Origin: Tenodera sinensis
Taxonomy: Eukaryota; Arthropoda; Insecta; Mantodea; Mantidae
Length of the DNA stretch: 64,000 nucleotides
Direction of reading: 5' to 3'
Assembly (NCBI GenBank): GCA_030765045.1
Contig: CM060972.1
Span: forward strand, 61,672,773 to 61,736,772
In this document: positions 54,230 to 64,000 of the stretch, piece by piece
Numbering within the stretch: the first letter of the stretch is position 1
How the letters are laid out: every line of letters begins with the position of its first letter
Made by a program: the position numbers and the translations under genes
The notes under the pieces: generated by a model
Told to the model about the DNA's origin: nothing
Database searches by the model: none
The model's input: only the letters and a program-made list of their open reading frames with translations

Positions 54230-54554
54230 AAACGGGGTTTCTTTGGCGATAGATGGTCTCCATTGCTTACCGATTTATAGCAACACCTCCCTCTTAGAAT
54301 TAAATGGAGTATAAAAATGTTTTGAAAGAACACCTAACACAAATTTGTCCAGTTTTAATTGTTGATTGTTTGTGTATCCTCAGAAGTAAGTTTCGTGTTG
54401 AAACGGCATCTGTGGGCTACTTTAAAGCTACATTCTGACAATGTAAATACTTCAAGTTGGGAATAAACCCATCAGTGATAATGACAAACATCCTATCACT
54501 GTACACAGCCTTTTACATTTTTCAAAAATCTTAATGCTTACACCTAATATATAT

Positions 54555-55295
54555 ATAATCTGATATGTTACATTCAGATGACTTTCATCGTTTATTAGTG
54601 TGCATACAAATTATTCTCACCAAAGTTTCCAAAGTTTATGTTTCTGTATACTGTAATTGAAGTTTCAGAAATAGCTACATTACATAGTTCGTTATGATAC
54701 AAAGAGAATAGCGACAGTCAAATGTTTAAGAACGGGACGCCATATGTTGCCCTAAAATTCCCTACTCTTTCCGCACAATCGCGAGAAACAACTGGTAATC
54801 TACAGGATTTCGAAAGAATGACAAGAAGCATTAGTAACAGTATTTTTAAAGAGATCTACGTTTTTGTTTAGAGGTTTTCGTCTATCGCTTAACGTTTACC
54901 AACTTATACCAAATTATATAATATTCGTTCCATATGAGTAAGACTTCACATTGTATAATATTCCCAGAAAACTAGAAACGTATATTTTACTTTTCATGCA
55001 AATATCTTCAGTATGTGTTATTTAGCCACATCAATCAAAATCGTTGGAAATTTTGAAAATGTTCCATGTGCAGAATAGCTTGGGGTTGGAGAATATCCTT
55101 GAAAACCTTCGTGTCGATTCTTTTGGAGATGTTGAGCTCAAATACCAAGCTTGGACATATCCAACTTTCTGTTTTTGATTTATGCTGTTCACAGAAGCGC
55201 ACGCGCGACCCTTTTTCTAGGCCTTTTTTATTCGGGAACCCTGAAAACACGCATTCCCAGTGAAATCTCAATGTCAAATATTCGGTTGATATGTG
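54555..55295 (+). repeat. (CA)n-bearing repeat family, diverged copy
   Basis: ATCTGATATGTTACATTCAG start, CTTCGTGTCGATTCTTTTGG and AATACCAAGCTTGGACATAT in the middle, AGTGAAATCTCAATGTCAAA near the end. The dinucleotide site is reduced to CACAGAAGCGCACGCGCGACC. Confidence 0.65.
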
Positions 55296-55474
55296 GTATG
55301 TGGTAAAGAATAACCTAAACCATTCCGAGCTAAGTTTTGAAATAGTAAAGATATCTACATAAAGCTTTATCTATTTCCGTTCTTGATAACTGTTATTTGT
55401 TGTAATTTAATTAATAGCGGAGAAAAGTCATGGTCACTGAGCAAAGTTCGGGGGTTAAGGTACTTGTAGCGGAA

Positions 55475-55785
55475 CGGGATGGCTCAGGCGGTAGCGTATG
55501 TGGCCCGCATTCGGGAGGCTGTGGGTTTGATTCTCGTGGCTGACCTTCCTGATCTGTGGGTATCCTCGGGTAGCTAGGCGACTGCTGGGAAGGGTAGTTA
55601 CATCCCCCGAATGTCCTATCCCTTCATTTCAATTTACTTCTAATTTCACTTCAACTTTCATCTTGGTTGGCTCTTTCAGGTTTCTAAGTGTCGGCGTGCG
55701 TGGCGAGGAATTTGCTCTCTGTAAATTCTACTCCTGCGGACCTGGAGAAGATTTCGTTCCCGCCACAGTAGGGAGGGGAGTTAGT
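55475..55785 (+). mobile_element. tRNA-derived SINE
   Basis: GGATGGCTCAGGCGGTAGCG and TGTGGGTTTGATTCTC form the A and B boxes, with GGCCCGCATTCGGGAGGC between them as in 48196-48470. The body continues to GCCGCCACCGGGGAGTTT. No target duplication found. Confidence 0.65.
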
Positions 55786-56261
55786 TGTGCGAGCCGCCAC
55801 CGGGGAGTTTCAATCTGTGGCTGTTAGGGATCCTGCTCTCTGCTATCGGCTCTCCCAACACCCTTAGCATCATATTACCTCACCTCTCCCTACTGAGGGT
55901 CACCCCATCAGGGACTTGTCCACAAAATATCTTCTATAGGTCGTGTCAAAACACAGCGCCGCCAAGACTGACTCAAGTTTTATGGAAAGAAACCTTCTTC
56001 ATAGAAGACATAAGAATGCAGATACTCCCGCGAAACAACAACGTCTACAAGAATAGACGCCAAATACTCACAGAAAAACGCACCCTATCTAGAATTACTT
56101 CTGTTCAACTGATGCCATACTGACAGAATAATGGAAACGGGAAACTACAAGCTCCGACACAGAGTAACACATATGTAGCACGAGGTTTTCACCACAAGCT
56201 CTGCAGAAATAAAAGATTCCACCAGTCGGATGAAGAGTGCGTGTATCAACTGTGTAATAAA

Positions 56262-56472
56262 TACCTTCGTATCGCATCCTTGGAACATGCAGAACTTCAA
56301 TGCCAAGTTTGGTATTTGATCACTTTTGCTTTTGAGTTCACACACAGATATTCATACACAGGGACTTTTTTCTAAAAATGCTTTTTTATACATTTCCGCT
56401 GAAATCTCGACGTCAAATATTTGGATGGAGCATACTTCCCATCTTTATTGTATATAGTAGACAAGGTAAAAA
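56262..56472 (+). repeat. (CA)n-bearing repeat family, 3' fragment
   Basis: CTTCGTATCGCATCCTTGGA to TATATAGTAGACAAGGTAAA, with only CACACACAG at the dinucleotide site. Confidence 0.65.
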
Positions 56473-56479
56473 GCTTGCG

Positions 56480-57877
56480 CTTAGAAGAAAACTCCACAAA
56501 TAAACGAAAAATGGAAATTCTAAACTACCAGGGACAGGAATTATATGAAAATGCATATTTTTTCTCTGTTGACAGAAAGTATGCTCAATTGGCATGTGAG
56601 TGAATTACTAAATTTCTAACAATTTGAATAAGATTTTAATGTGCATATAATGGCATATTTAACACGTTTTGTTAATGAGCATAATATTTCTGTATATCAC
56701 AACTTATGCTGCTTATTTGCTTCTTTTGCATAGAAAATTTAAAATTTTTATTTTTTGTGAATTTGCTGCACACACAAGCACGGATCGGTCTTGAAACTTG
56801 GCAACACTGGTAGAAACTTGCAACTCAAGCCTGCAACGCATTTAGCTACGTCATATCGGGAAATCCCCGTCTTGTCTGGTTTATTTCATCACTAGCAATA
56901 CAAATGAAGGTTGGTGTTACGGGGTACTCATATTGTTTTTATTTTTGCTTATATAAGGGAAATATATTCTGACCCCTTAATATAAATGATAAATTTTCCC
57001 AAGGTAAATCATTCCTTTGGTTTTTGCAGCTTTTAATTTTCAGATTTCTTAAAAATTGATTTAAATCTTATCTTTTATCTTAATAATGATGTTTGAATAT
57101 TTTATATGAGCATATTTATGTGCATATTTTGGAAGTTTTCACTGCATAAATGCATGCATATTAAAGGGATTATAAGAACATAATTTCTGTCCCTGTAAAT
57201 TACGTAGGGTTTCTCTGTTAACATACTCGTTCACATTAGTATAGAAGTACATATAGGTATTGGACGATTTCGGAGTACTAATATATGGATTTATGTTTTC
57301 GACTTCCTATAGGTTAGTAGCAATATAGCAAAACTAAAACTAAACTCCCAGCGCAACAGCGCACGAAGCGTCAAGGCCTGCCGCCCGGCCGCTGCCTCGC
57401 CGACCGCTGCCCACTACAGGCGCCATGAGTAGCAGTGGCAGTGGCCGTAGCAGTGGCTTGACCTTATATTCCGCATTGGAATATAAGGCTAAGCCTTGCT
57501 TGATAATATGCTCTGTAAAGATTACCTGAAAAATAGGTTAGATTTTTTCACGAATACATATTAAGACTATTTCATACATAAAGGCGTTGAATCATCATAT
57601 ACGAATTATCATGTTATTCTTTTGTTTACTCAGCGTTGCTAACTGTACTTCATAAATCGCTGAAAAACAATTTAATGCACATTACAATCGATTAACAATC
57701 AAAACAGCATTCCATTTCAATTTGACAACTGTGATTTTAACAATTGTCATTTTAATAATCAATGTATTTTCCCAGAAGAAAGATTATTTGTTAATGTTAA
57801 AAACAAAGTGAGGTTTATTTGAAATAAAATTATAAACTGGTTTTCTATTATAACAACCAGAGAAGATTGAAATACAT
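56480..57877. other. Mostly unrecognised; short GC-rich patch
   Basis: AT-rich apart from a GC-rich stretch at 57345-57465 followed by a small hairpin (57467-57495, CCTTATATTCC / GGAATATAAGG). No gene recognised. Confidence 0.45.
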
Positions 57878-57885
57878 GTAATTCT

Positions 57886-58139
57886 CATGAGCGTCGGCAG
57901 ACTTTTTTCCAGGGAGGGGCCACATGTTGGAAATTTGCAATCATATATTATTAATTCATTATTTTATTGTCAAAATTTATATTTGTTGCATATAACCGTA
58001 TTGATTTATGCTAAATAACAATTGTTCTTAATTAAAATAATAGTTTAATAGTCAGTAATTGATTGCACAGTAAGTTCACCAACTTCCAAAGGGGGGGGGG
58101 GCGGCGGGCCCCCCTTGCCCCCCGTTCGCGACGCCCATG
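57886..58139 (-). mobile_element. hAT-type MITE with G/C tracts
   Basis: Perfect 8-bp duplication GTAATTCT (57878-57885 and 58140-58147). Short terminal inverted repeats CATGAGCGTCG / CGACGCCCATG. 254 bp, no coding capacity, with a run of eleven G at 58091-58101 and C runs nearby. Related in reverse to 37406-37640. Confidence 0.82.
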
Positions 58140-58147
58140 GTAATTCT

Positions 58148-58720
58148 TGATTTTCGTCTTCCTCAGTTGGCAGTGCTGAGTAAGCGAACTATACCAATCG
58201 AAACGAATATATTTTAGGTTATTTCTTTTATAGAAAATAACATTTTCTGGTCAAATCTTTGTGATATAGTATTTAAATTCAATTTTATTTATGAAACAGT
58301 CCAAATAAATATCATTCGACGGTCTGGCCTTATAGGTTAGATCAGGGTCTTGTGATAGTACTGTGATAATACTGTTTGTGTTATATTTAAGCAAACAATA
58401 CTGTTATGCACATTAAAAAACAAAAATAAAATAAAACGATAAGAAAACTATGGAGTAATGCTGGAGGTTTTATGCTACGGAAATGTAAATAAATTTAAGC
58501 AAGCAATACAACTTTTAACAATCTTTAGCGTTCGCAAAATTCCTCCTTGACTCAAAGCTGAACATTATTCTTCCAAAGTATCCTCGCGTTACGAGTATAT
58601 GGAAATTAAACGAATATTTCGTCTTGGAATAGCTATTGACTATCAATCGAGGCCAAAGGTACGCCATTTTTATATGGTTACCTCCAAGGTAGTTCTTCGC
58701 TATGAATAACTCTCGATTAT
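58148..58720. other. No recognised feature
   Basis: AT-rich sequence between the MITE and the LINE poly-A end. Confidence 0.5.
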
Positions 58721-58723
58721 CTG

Positions 58724-59267
58724 TTTTTTTTTTTTTTTTTTTTTTTTTGTTTTTTTTTTAAACGTCAAGAACATGCCTTCTTCGATTTATATGACTGAAT
58801 TTAACCTCCACACTTGCCTGTTTCCGGACAAATATTTCTATGACTATTTCATCCATACGTGAGTTGATTGAAATCCACCAATAATGTGCATAACAATTTC
58901 AAATTTCAGCCAATGACAACCTTTATTCACGAAAAACTTATCACATTTTCACTATCCCCTCTGCTTTTCTTATGTTATTTTTTGTTTTTTTGTTTTTTTT
59001 TTTTTATTTATTTTTTTTTTTAATGAAAACATACAAAACAATAAGGAGACATACTCATATAACATGTAGTGTTAACCGAGTTGTGAATGAAACTTATATA
59101 ACTGGATTATAGTTTTTTTTTTTTGTTTTTTTTTATAATCGTCGGCTCTTTTTTTTTTTAAATTTACTTTTTTTTTTGCTTTTTTTTTTATTTTTTATTT
59201 TATTTTTTTTAATTTTTTTTTTTTTTTATATGTATATATTATTTTGATTATAGTTGCATTGTCGTAT
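58724..59267 (-). repeat. A-rich 3' UTR and poly-A tail of the LINE
   Basis: On the plus strand this is a series of T-runs (58724-58748, 58980-59020, 59113-59235) separated by unique sequence. The leftmost run is taken as the poly-A tail. The inner runs may be earlier tails or A-rich UTR. Confidence 0.65.
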
Positions 59268-62200
59268 TTAAAGTGCAAGGCGTGTTATGTACGGCTGCAT
59301 TGATTTGCTAAGACCAGAAGTTATCAGTTGCCAGCGTGCCTGTCTCAGAAAACTGACCCAATCCTTCCTCTGCGCCACTGGGCCATTATTCTGTTTAAGG
59401 ATCCAGTACATTGTTCCCATTACCAGCCAAACTACACAGCGTTGGAGTGCAGTATTCTGAAAATGAAATTCCAAACGCTGGAGCTTCTCAAGGCATGGTG
59501 GAGCTTGCGGTGGGCACCATTTGGCGACGTAGGTCCTGAGCTCTACCCAGATGACTTCAACCTGCTTACAGGAAGCAATCCGGTGGTCCAGTGTGTCGAC
59601 GGCGGCACAAGATGGACATTGGTTTGACTGTGCCCTTCCATGTCGCCAGAGTTTATCCGCTGTCGGTATAGTCTCATTTACTACTTCATAGGTGGTTTCC
59701 TGCCAATCACTGGGCACATGTTTACAAAATAAATTCTGCCAGATCACTTTCCACTCCCTGGTATATTTCTCTGCCACTCTGGGCACCAGATGAACTGTCG
59801 TGAGCATACGGTAGTGGTTCCGGGTGCATTCAAAGGCCGTAATGTCATCGTTGTTGTCCAGAATTCGTTTTAGGTGAAGGACAGTGGGTTTAAATCCGTT
59901 GAGTGCCACCTGAGGGTTATGCAGCTGTTCCTTCCAGAAATTTTGGTCAATGGATGAGCCAGATCCGCGCAATGATTGTGTGGCGGTTTTCCCCAATAAG
60001 GCCATGCATTTCTTGGCAATGTCCACTAAGCCGCAACCACCTTTGGACGGAGGCAAACGTAGTTGAGGCCGGCTCACCTTATATGCTTTTCCAGTCCACA
60101 AAAAGTAACCAAGGAGTTGTTCCAATTTCTGTGCGTCACGTTTTGCAATCGGCAGAATCTGTGCCACATACCAAATTTTGCTTAGACCATAAGTATGCAG
60201 GTACCAGATGCGTTGTAGCAAATTCAGGTTCCGGATCCTCTCCATGGATAAGGAATGGCGTAAACTATTAATTTTTTCCCTCCAGTTAACTGCAATCGTA
60301 TCTTCTATATTTGCCATAAAGCATATTCCAAGTATCCTTGTAGTAGTCACACATTGCATCCCCAAGGTCTGTGGCGGTTCCGGCCAATTCCCTAATATTA
60401 GGATCTCCGATTTCTCAGCATTTAACACTGCACCGGACATCGTTGTGTACTGCTCCAATCCCTGTTGCATGGTCGTCATGTCTTCATTATCTGCAGCCAC
60501 CACAGTCACATCATCAGCATAGGCTGTAAGTGTGAACCGTTCATTGTATACACTGACTCCTCGCATGGTTTGTTGCAACCTCTGGAGTAAAGGATTCAAT
60601 GCCAATGAAAACAATCCCATTGATAGCGGGCAGCCTTGACGTACTGATCGTTGTATTCGTACCGGCCTGGAAAACCATCCGTTCCATAAGACTCGAGACT
60701 GTGCCGTGCCGTAGAGTCCCTGAATAAGGTTGATTACCGGCACTGGAAATTTCGCAGCCGTTAAGCAGTTCCACAGATACGAATGGCGCACTCTATCAAA
60801 AGCCTGTTGAAAGTCGAGATTGATCAAAGCCACCGCTTTATTTTCTCTGCGTAGATGGATCAGCGTGTCACGCAGTTCCGCCAATGTGTCAATAATGTTC
60901 TTTTTCGATATTGCCGCTTGGTTACAATGCATGATTTCTGCATATGCTCCTTTTAATCGGTTAGCCAGAACTTTCGCAAATAACTTATAATCGGCGTTTA
61001 GCAGCGTTATTGGACGATAGTCCTTCATGGTGGCGGTTTTCTGTTTCTTCGGCACCAGGGTGATAACACCATCCGCGAAGGTTGCGGGAAACACTGCTGT
61101 CTCCCACAGTTCCGCATATACTTCCATCACTTCGTTCTTGATTATTGGCCAGAACTTTCTATAGAATTCATAGGTGAGCCCATCAGGACCTGGTGATGTG
61201 TGTCGACTGGCTTGTTCAATGGCGACCAACACCTCCCGCTCCGTGATAGGGCTGGTAAGTATTTTTGCGGATTCCTGGGTGATGCCGGTGTCAAACAGTT
61301 CATGTTCCATACGCCTATAAGGGGTGTCTGCTTCTGGCGCTTCTTGGAATAAAGCCTGAAAGTGATCCGCTATAAGCTGGAGCTGGGCGCGCGTTCCAAC
61401 ATGGGCAGTTCCAGTGTGCGCGTCCCGTATTGTTTGAGGATATCTTCCATGTCCCTTCTGCCGCTCCTTTGCGAAATAATAAAATGAGTTCTGTTCCGCT
61501 TCATGCATGGATTTCACTTTGGCTCGAACTTTATGTCCTTCCAACTGGTGTAAGTGTTTTAATTTGATGATTTCTTTTACTTTTTTTATCTCCGTCTGCA
61601 CCTCATAGCCCTCCCTTTGCTTCAGATGCAGCCCCCACAGCGCCTCATTGTAAAAATGTAGTAGCTGCTTCTTGGCCTGTGCCCTCACAATACCCATGGA
61701 TTTAAATAGGGAGCGAATCGCTGGTTTTGCCGTGTTCACCCACCAAAAACTCTTCCGAGTTGAACTTCTAAAGGCCGACTGTAACTGAAGCCATTTGATT
61801 TGAAATTGTTCCCTAATTTCTGTGTCCTCCAGCATAGAATTATTGAGTTTCCAGTAGCCACGGCCGGCCGTCTCAAGCCTTATTTCATTTATTTGCAATT
61901 GACATAGCACTGCATGATGGTCACTAAAAACCACCGGAATGACCCAAATTCGATGGACATTTGGAGCCATTCCGGGAGATAGATACTGTCGGTCGATGCG
62001 TGAGGCAGAAGTGTTGCGGGTGAAAGTGAATTCCACTTCGTTCCCATGCTTGATCTCCCATGCGTCAAGCAGTTGCAGCTGTGACACTAGGTGTTGTAGC
62101 ATGATGCTAAAATTCGTAGCACCTTTTTGATCCTTCGCCTGCAACGTGCAATTGAAGTCGCCTGCTAGCAGAAGTTCCTTGCCTTGTCGCAAATGCGGGG

Positions 62201-62558
62201 TTACCTCGGTTTGGAAGAAACGCTCTCTCGCTTGTCTATTCTGTGACCCAGCTGGAGCATATATGTTAACCAGGACGGTCTCTTCCAAAGTAGCGGAGAG
62301 GACCCGTCCGTCGGGATCCATCTGAAAATTCTGCAGGGGCAGTCCCTTCCTGTACACTATTGCCGTTCCTCTGCCGTTCAAACCTAGGTTAACTTTATAG
62401 TCGTAATTGTAAAGAGCATCCAAGTTGTAAGTATTTACTTCTTGGAGAAAGCATATGTCAATGTTGTTCACCTGGAGGAAACTATTGAGCAGTTTTTGGG
62501 TTACTAGATTTCTGCACCCATTCACATTCACTGTTGCCACCGTTCGTAGATAGATCAT
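59268..62558 (-). CDS. LINE ORF2: APE endonuclease and reverse transcriptase
   Basis: 1,096 residues from ATG 62558 (MIYLRTVATVNVNG). Apurinic-type endonuclease at about 1-225: NVNG, FLQEVN (Glu40), LAGDFNC (Asp134, Asn136), SDHHAV (Asp213, His214). RT at about 440-760: KDYRPITLLNADYKLFAKVL, INLDFQQAFDRV, SVRQGCPLSMGLFSLALNPL, and YADD at 680-683 with both aspartates. A C-terminal CPSCAAVDTLDHRIASC (Cys-x2-Cys-x7-His-x4-Cys, about residue 977-993) resembles the zinc-knuckle end of L1/Tx1 ORF2 proteins. No stop or frameshift; it could encode a working enzyme that nicks target DNA and primes reverse transcription there. It starts 75 bases after the ORF1 stop. Confidence 0.93.
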   Translation of the reverse strand: MIYLRTVATVNVNGCRNLVTQKLLNSFLQVNNIDICFLQEVNTYNLDALYNYDYKVNLGLNGRGTAIVYRKGLPLQNFQMDPDGRVLSATLEETVLVNIYAPAGSQNRQARERFFQTEVTPHLRQGKELLLAGDFNCTLQAKDQKGATNFSIMLQHLVSQLQLLDAWEIKHGNEVEFTFTRNTSASRIDRQYLSPGMAPNVHRIWVIPVVFSDHHAVLCQLQINEIRLETAGRGYWKLNNSMLEDTEIREQFQIKWLQLQSAFRSSTRKSFWWVNTAKPAIRSLFKSMGIVRAQAKKQLLHFYNEALWGLHLKQREGYEVQTEIKKVKEIIKLKHLHQLEGHKVRAKVKSMHEAEQNSFYYFAKERQKGHGRYPQTIRDAHTGTAHVGTRAQLQLIADHFQALFQEAPEADTPYRRMEHELFDTGITQESAKILTSPITEREVLVAIEQASRHTSPGPDGLTYEFYRKFWPIIKNEVMEVYAELWETAVFPATFADGVITLVPKKQKTATMKDYRPITLLNADYKLFAKVLANRLKGAYAEIMHCNQAAISKKNIIDTLAELRDTLIHLRRENKAVALINLDFQQAFDRVRHSYLWNCLTAAKFPVPVINLIQGLYGTAQSRVLWNGWFSRPVRIQRSVRQGCPLSMGLFSLALNPLLQRLQQTMRGVSVYNERFTLTAYADDVTVVAADNEDMTTMQQGLEQYTTMSGAVLNAEKSEILILGNWPEPPQTLGMQCVTTTRILGICFMANIEDTIAVNWREKINSLRHSLSMERIRNLNLLQRIWYLHTYGLSKIWYVAQILPIAKRDAQKLEQLLGYFLWTGKAYKVSRPQLRLPPSKGGCGLVDIAKKCMALLGKTATQSLRGSGSSIDQNFWKEQLHNPQVALNGFKPTVLHLKRILDNNDDITAFECTRNHYRMLTTVHLVPRVAEKYTREWKVIWQNLFCKHVPSDWQETTYEVVNETIPTADKLWRHGRAQSNQCPSCAAVDTLDHRIASCKQVEVIWVELRTYVAKWCPPQAPPCLEKLQRLEFHFQNTALQRCVVWLVMGTMYWILKQNNGPVAQRKDWVSFLRQARWQLITSGLSKSMQPYITRLAL

Positions 62559-62633
62559 TATGAAAGCGACTGTCGCAAAGATAGTGTAACTCGGGCGTCT
62601 ACGTCCTTGGCCTCGTGCATTGCTGCTAGTGTG

Positions 62634-64000
62634 CTACTGTTCGGTCTCTGGATGTCTAGCTGGGGTTATCTGTGCCGGAGGGTTTCCCTTAAGCCTTGGG
62701 TCACATAAGGACACCTGGGGCTTCCGTGTCACCTGAAGTAGGATCGGCGACTCCGCTTCTGTGGCCCTCGCAGCAGGTTGAGAGGGATGAGATCCACCAG
62801 CCATCTCTGCACGCCGATAAATTGCGACTGCTTCAGCTGACCGTGGTTGGTCCTCTTGGGATCTGTGTGGCCGTTCGAGTACTTGCGGTCGAGAATCACT
62901 CGCAGATGGTCGTGCCGCTACGGTGGTGCCGGGGGTGTCCTCCCGGTAATGGGAGTCTGCTCCTATCTCCACCGCTGGGCACCTCACACTTTGTTGTAAC
63001 TGTGCTGCTTCGTAATCACTCTGGGGGTTGTTTGCCGCGTCCCTCCTTGCAGGTTGAACCTCACAGGTGTTCCTGTCACCTCCCTCCTCCAGGATACTGC
63101 TGCCAATCAATGCTGAGGCAGGCTCTTGCGTCAGTACTCCAGCCGTATCTGCTGTGTCTGTGGACGGGACTTGCAATAGACGTGCCTCCTCATGGGCTTC
63201 TTCCACAACTTCCTCCAGCTCCATTTGGTTATTCCAGGATGGTTCTTCCTTCTGGGCTTTGCTTGTCTTCGCCCGCTTGGCCCGTTTCTTCTCGGTCGGG
63301 CGTTTCTCTTCTGCTGCAGCTGTCTCCGTTACAAGTGAACCCACCTCGGGTGGTATTATCTCCTCCGGATTGGCCAGATGTACTCGTTTGCCTGTGGTAT
63401 CTCGAACTATGGAGGCATACTCCCTTTGCGGTGCAGACCTTGCTGCTTCCTGTTGACTGTCATTCACCAGGGACGTTTGCCTGTTTTCATCCGTAGGATG
63501 CGCTCCCTCACTCTGCGTGTCCACTACCACCTTCGTCGGTTCTGTTTCGTTTCTCCGTCCAGTCGCCACTGGGCGTGTTGCGGTCGGACGGTGGGGGCAA
63601 AATTCCTTTAGATGTACCGTGCTACTGCAGACGTAGCAGGATCTGGGTTGGCCGGCGTAGGACACCGATAATCTGTAGCTGCCAATGATGATAAAACTAG
63701 GGATGTTCGTCTTCAGTTGCATCTTTACCGCTCGTACCCCATTAAACACCGGGACGCGATATTGTCGGCTCCATTGTTCCTTCCGGACGTCATATACCGT
63801 TCCGTAACGCTGCAACGCTGCTTTTAAGACCTCTGCCGGGAGCTCTGGGGGTACATCAAACACTCGGACATTGACAGCATTACCGGTCACGTGTTCGATA
63901 AGCACTTTAGTCATCTCACCATTCATGTATGTGAAAGGTGTTTCCGCCGAGAAGGTATTGAGGGTTTTCTCCAGCAAGAGTGCTGATATTAATTTAACAT
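62634..64000 (-). CDS. LINE ORF1: RNA-binding CCHC protein (5' end outside window)
   Basis: Open from the window edge to the TAG at 62634; no start codon is visible in frame, so it is partial. The N-terminal part has VNVRVFDVPPELPAEVLKAA, an RRM-like strand-helix pattern, followed by SYAGQPRSCYVCSSTVHLKE with a single zinc knuckle Cys-x2-Cys-x4-His-x4-Cys. The rest is long, low-complexity and Glu/Ala/Thr-rich with a basic cluster (KKRAKRAKTSK). Known: ORF1 proteins of L1/Tx1-type LINEs coat the element RNA. Confidence 0.85.
   Translation of the reverse strand, partial: VKLISALLLEKTLNTFSAETPFTYMNGEMTKVLIEHVTGNAVNVRVFDVPPELPAEVLKAALQRYGTVYDVRKEQWSRQYRVPVFNGVRAVKMQLKTNIPSFIIIGSYRLSVSYAGQPRSCYVCSSTVHLKEFCPHRPTATRPVATGRRNETEPTKVVVDTQSEGAHPTDENRQTSLVNDSQQEAARSAPQREYASIVRDTTGKRVHLANPEEIIPPEVGSLVTETAAAEEKRPTEKKRAKRAKTSKAQKEEPSWNNQMELEEVVEEAHEEARLLQVPSTDTADTAGVLTQEPASALIGSSILEEGGDRNTCEVQPARRDAANNPQSDYEAAQLQQSVRCPAVEIGADSHYREDTPGTTVAARPSASDSRPQVLERPHRSQEDQPRSAEAVAIYRRAEMAGGSHPSQPAARATEAESPILLQVTRKPQVSLCDPRLKGNPPAQITPARHPETEQ

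Larger units (their letters stand above)
58724..64000 (-). mobile_element. Tx1/L1-type LINE, 5' end outside window
   Basis: The minus-strand element has ORF1 (CCHC protein), ORF2 (endonuclease-RT), an A-rich 3' UTR and a terminal poly-A seen as 25 T at 58724-58748. Both ORFs are open in the window, unlike most other elements here. Its GC content is clearly higher than the surrounding DNA. The clade is inferred from the APE-RT order, the RT motifs and the Cys/His motif at the end of ORF2. Confidence 0.9.

Noticed and set aside
1..64000. CRISPR array, prophage or bacterial operon
   Set aside because: No regularly spaced direct repeats, no ribosome-binding-site-led gene clusters; the host gene is spliced.

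Overview
This window looks like nuclear DNA of an arthropod, most likely an insect with a large, repeat-rich genome. It is AT-rich and contains one spliced, intron-rich host gene. The transposon families are typical of insects: mariner and Tc1-like elements, pogo/Tigger, hAT, Ty3/Gypsy, Penelope-like elements, a Tx1/L1-type LINE and tRNA-derived SINEs. Species cannot be determined from sequence alone. There is no bacterial-style operon, CRISPR array or rRNA gene, and no convincing free-standing tRNA gene.

Host gene. A minus-strand gene for a mitochondrial amidoxime-reducing component (mARC; MOSC-domain molybdoenzyme) runs from the start codon at 38927 to the stop at 6929. Six coding exons (38656-38927, 35030-35203, 24852-25047, 22039-22244, 17591-17665, 6929-7067) all have AG/GT borders and matching phases, and join into a 353-residue protein. 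Only 1,062 of about 32,000 bases are coding; the introns are full of mobile DNA.

1-6.9 kb (downstream of mARC): a decayed Ty3/Gypsy element broken by two fold-back SINEs and a small insertion carrying a hammerhead-ribozyme-like motif; a tRNA-derived SINE; three alternating copies of a repeat with an internal (CA)n tract; and the 3' end of a LINE. 7-17.6 kb (intron 5): a young Ty3/Gypsy element (9163-15478) with 791-bp LTRs differing at one base, a 4-bp target duplication, an intact gag, and a pol that is fused in frame across a large internal deletion. 17.7-25 kb (introns 4 and 3): pyrimidine-rich DNA with LINE ORF1 remnants, a decayed mariner, an internally deleted Tc1/mariner-type element and a palindromic Penelope end. 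25-35 kb (intron 2): a SINE, a LINE fragment ending in interleaved inverted repeats, a head-to-head Penelope pair with a hAT element nested in it, an internally deleted mariner with intact ends, and a pogo remnant with palindromic inserts. 35.2-38.7 kb (intron 1): two hAT-derived copies, a G/C-tract MITE and a large tRNA-like inverted repeat.

39-58.7 kb (upstream of mARC): no recognisable gene; more copies of the (CA)n repeat, SINEs, a perfect 67-bp inverted repeat, a hAT-type MITE and long stretches in which nothing was recognised. 58.7-64 kb: a minus-strand Tx1/L1-type LINE with an intact 1,096-residue ORF2 and an open ORF1 that runs off the window end. The mobile elements do not work together as a system. 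The recurring themes are parasites that lost their catalytic core in frame but kept their ends, and several unrelated small palindromic elements flanked by 11-14-bp target duplications.
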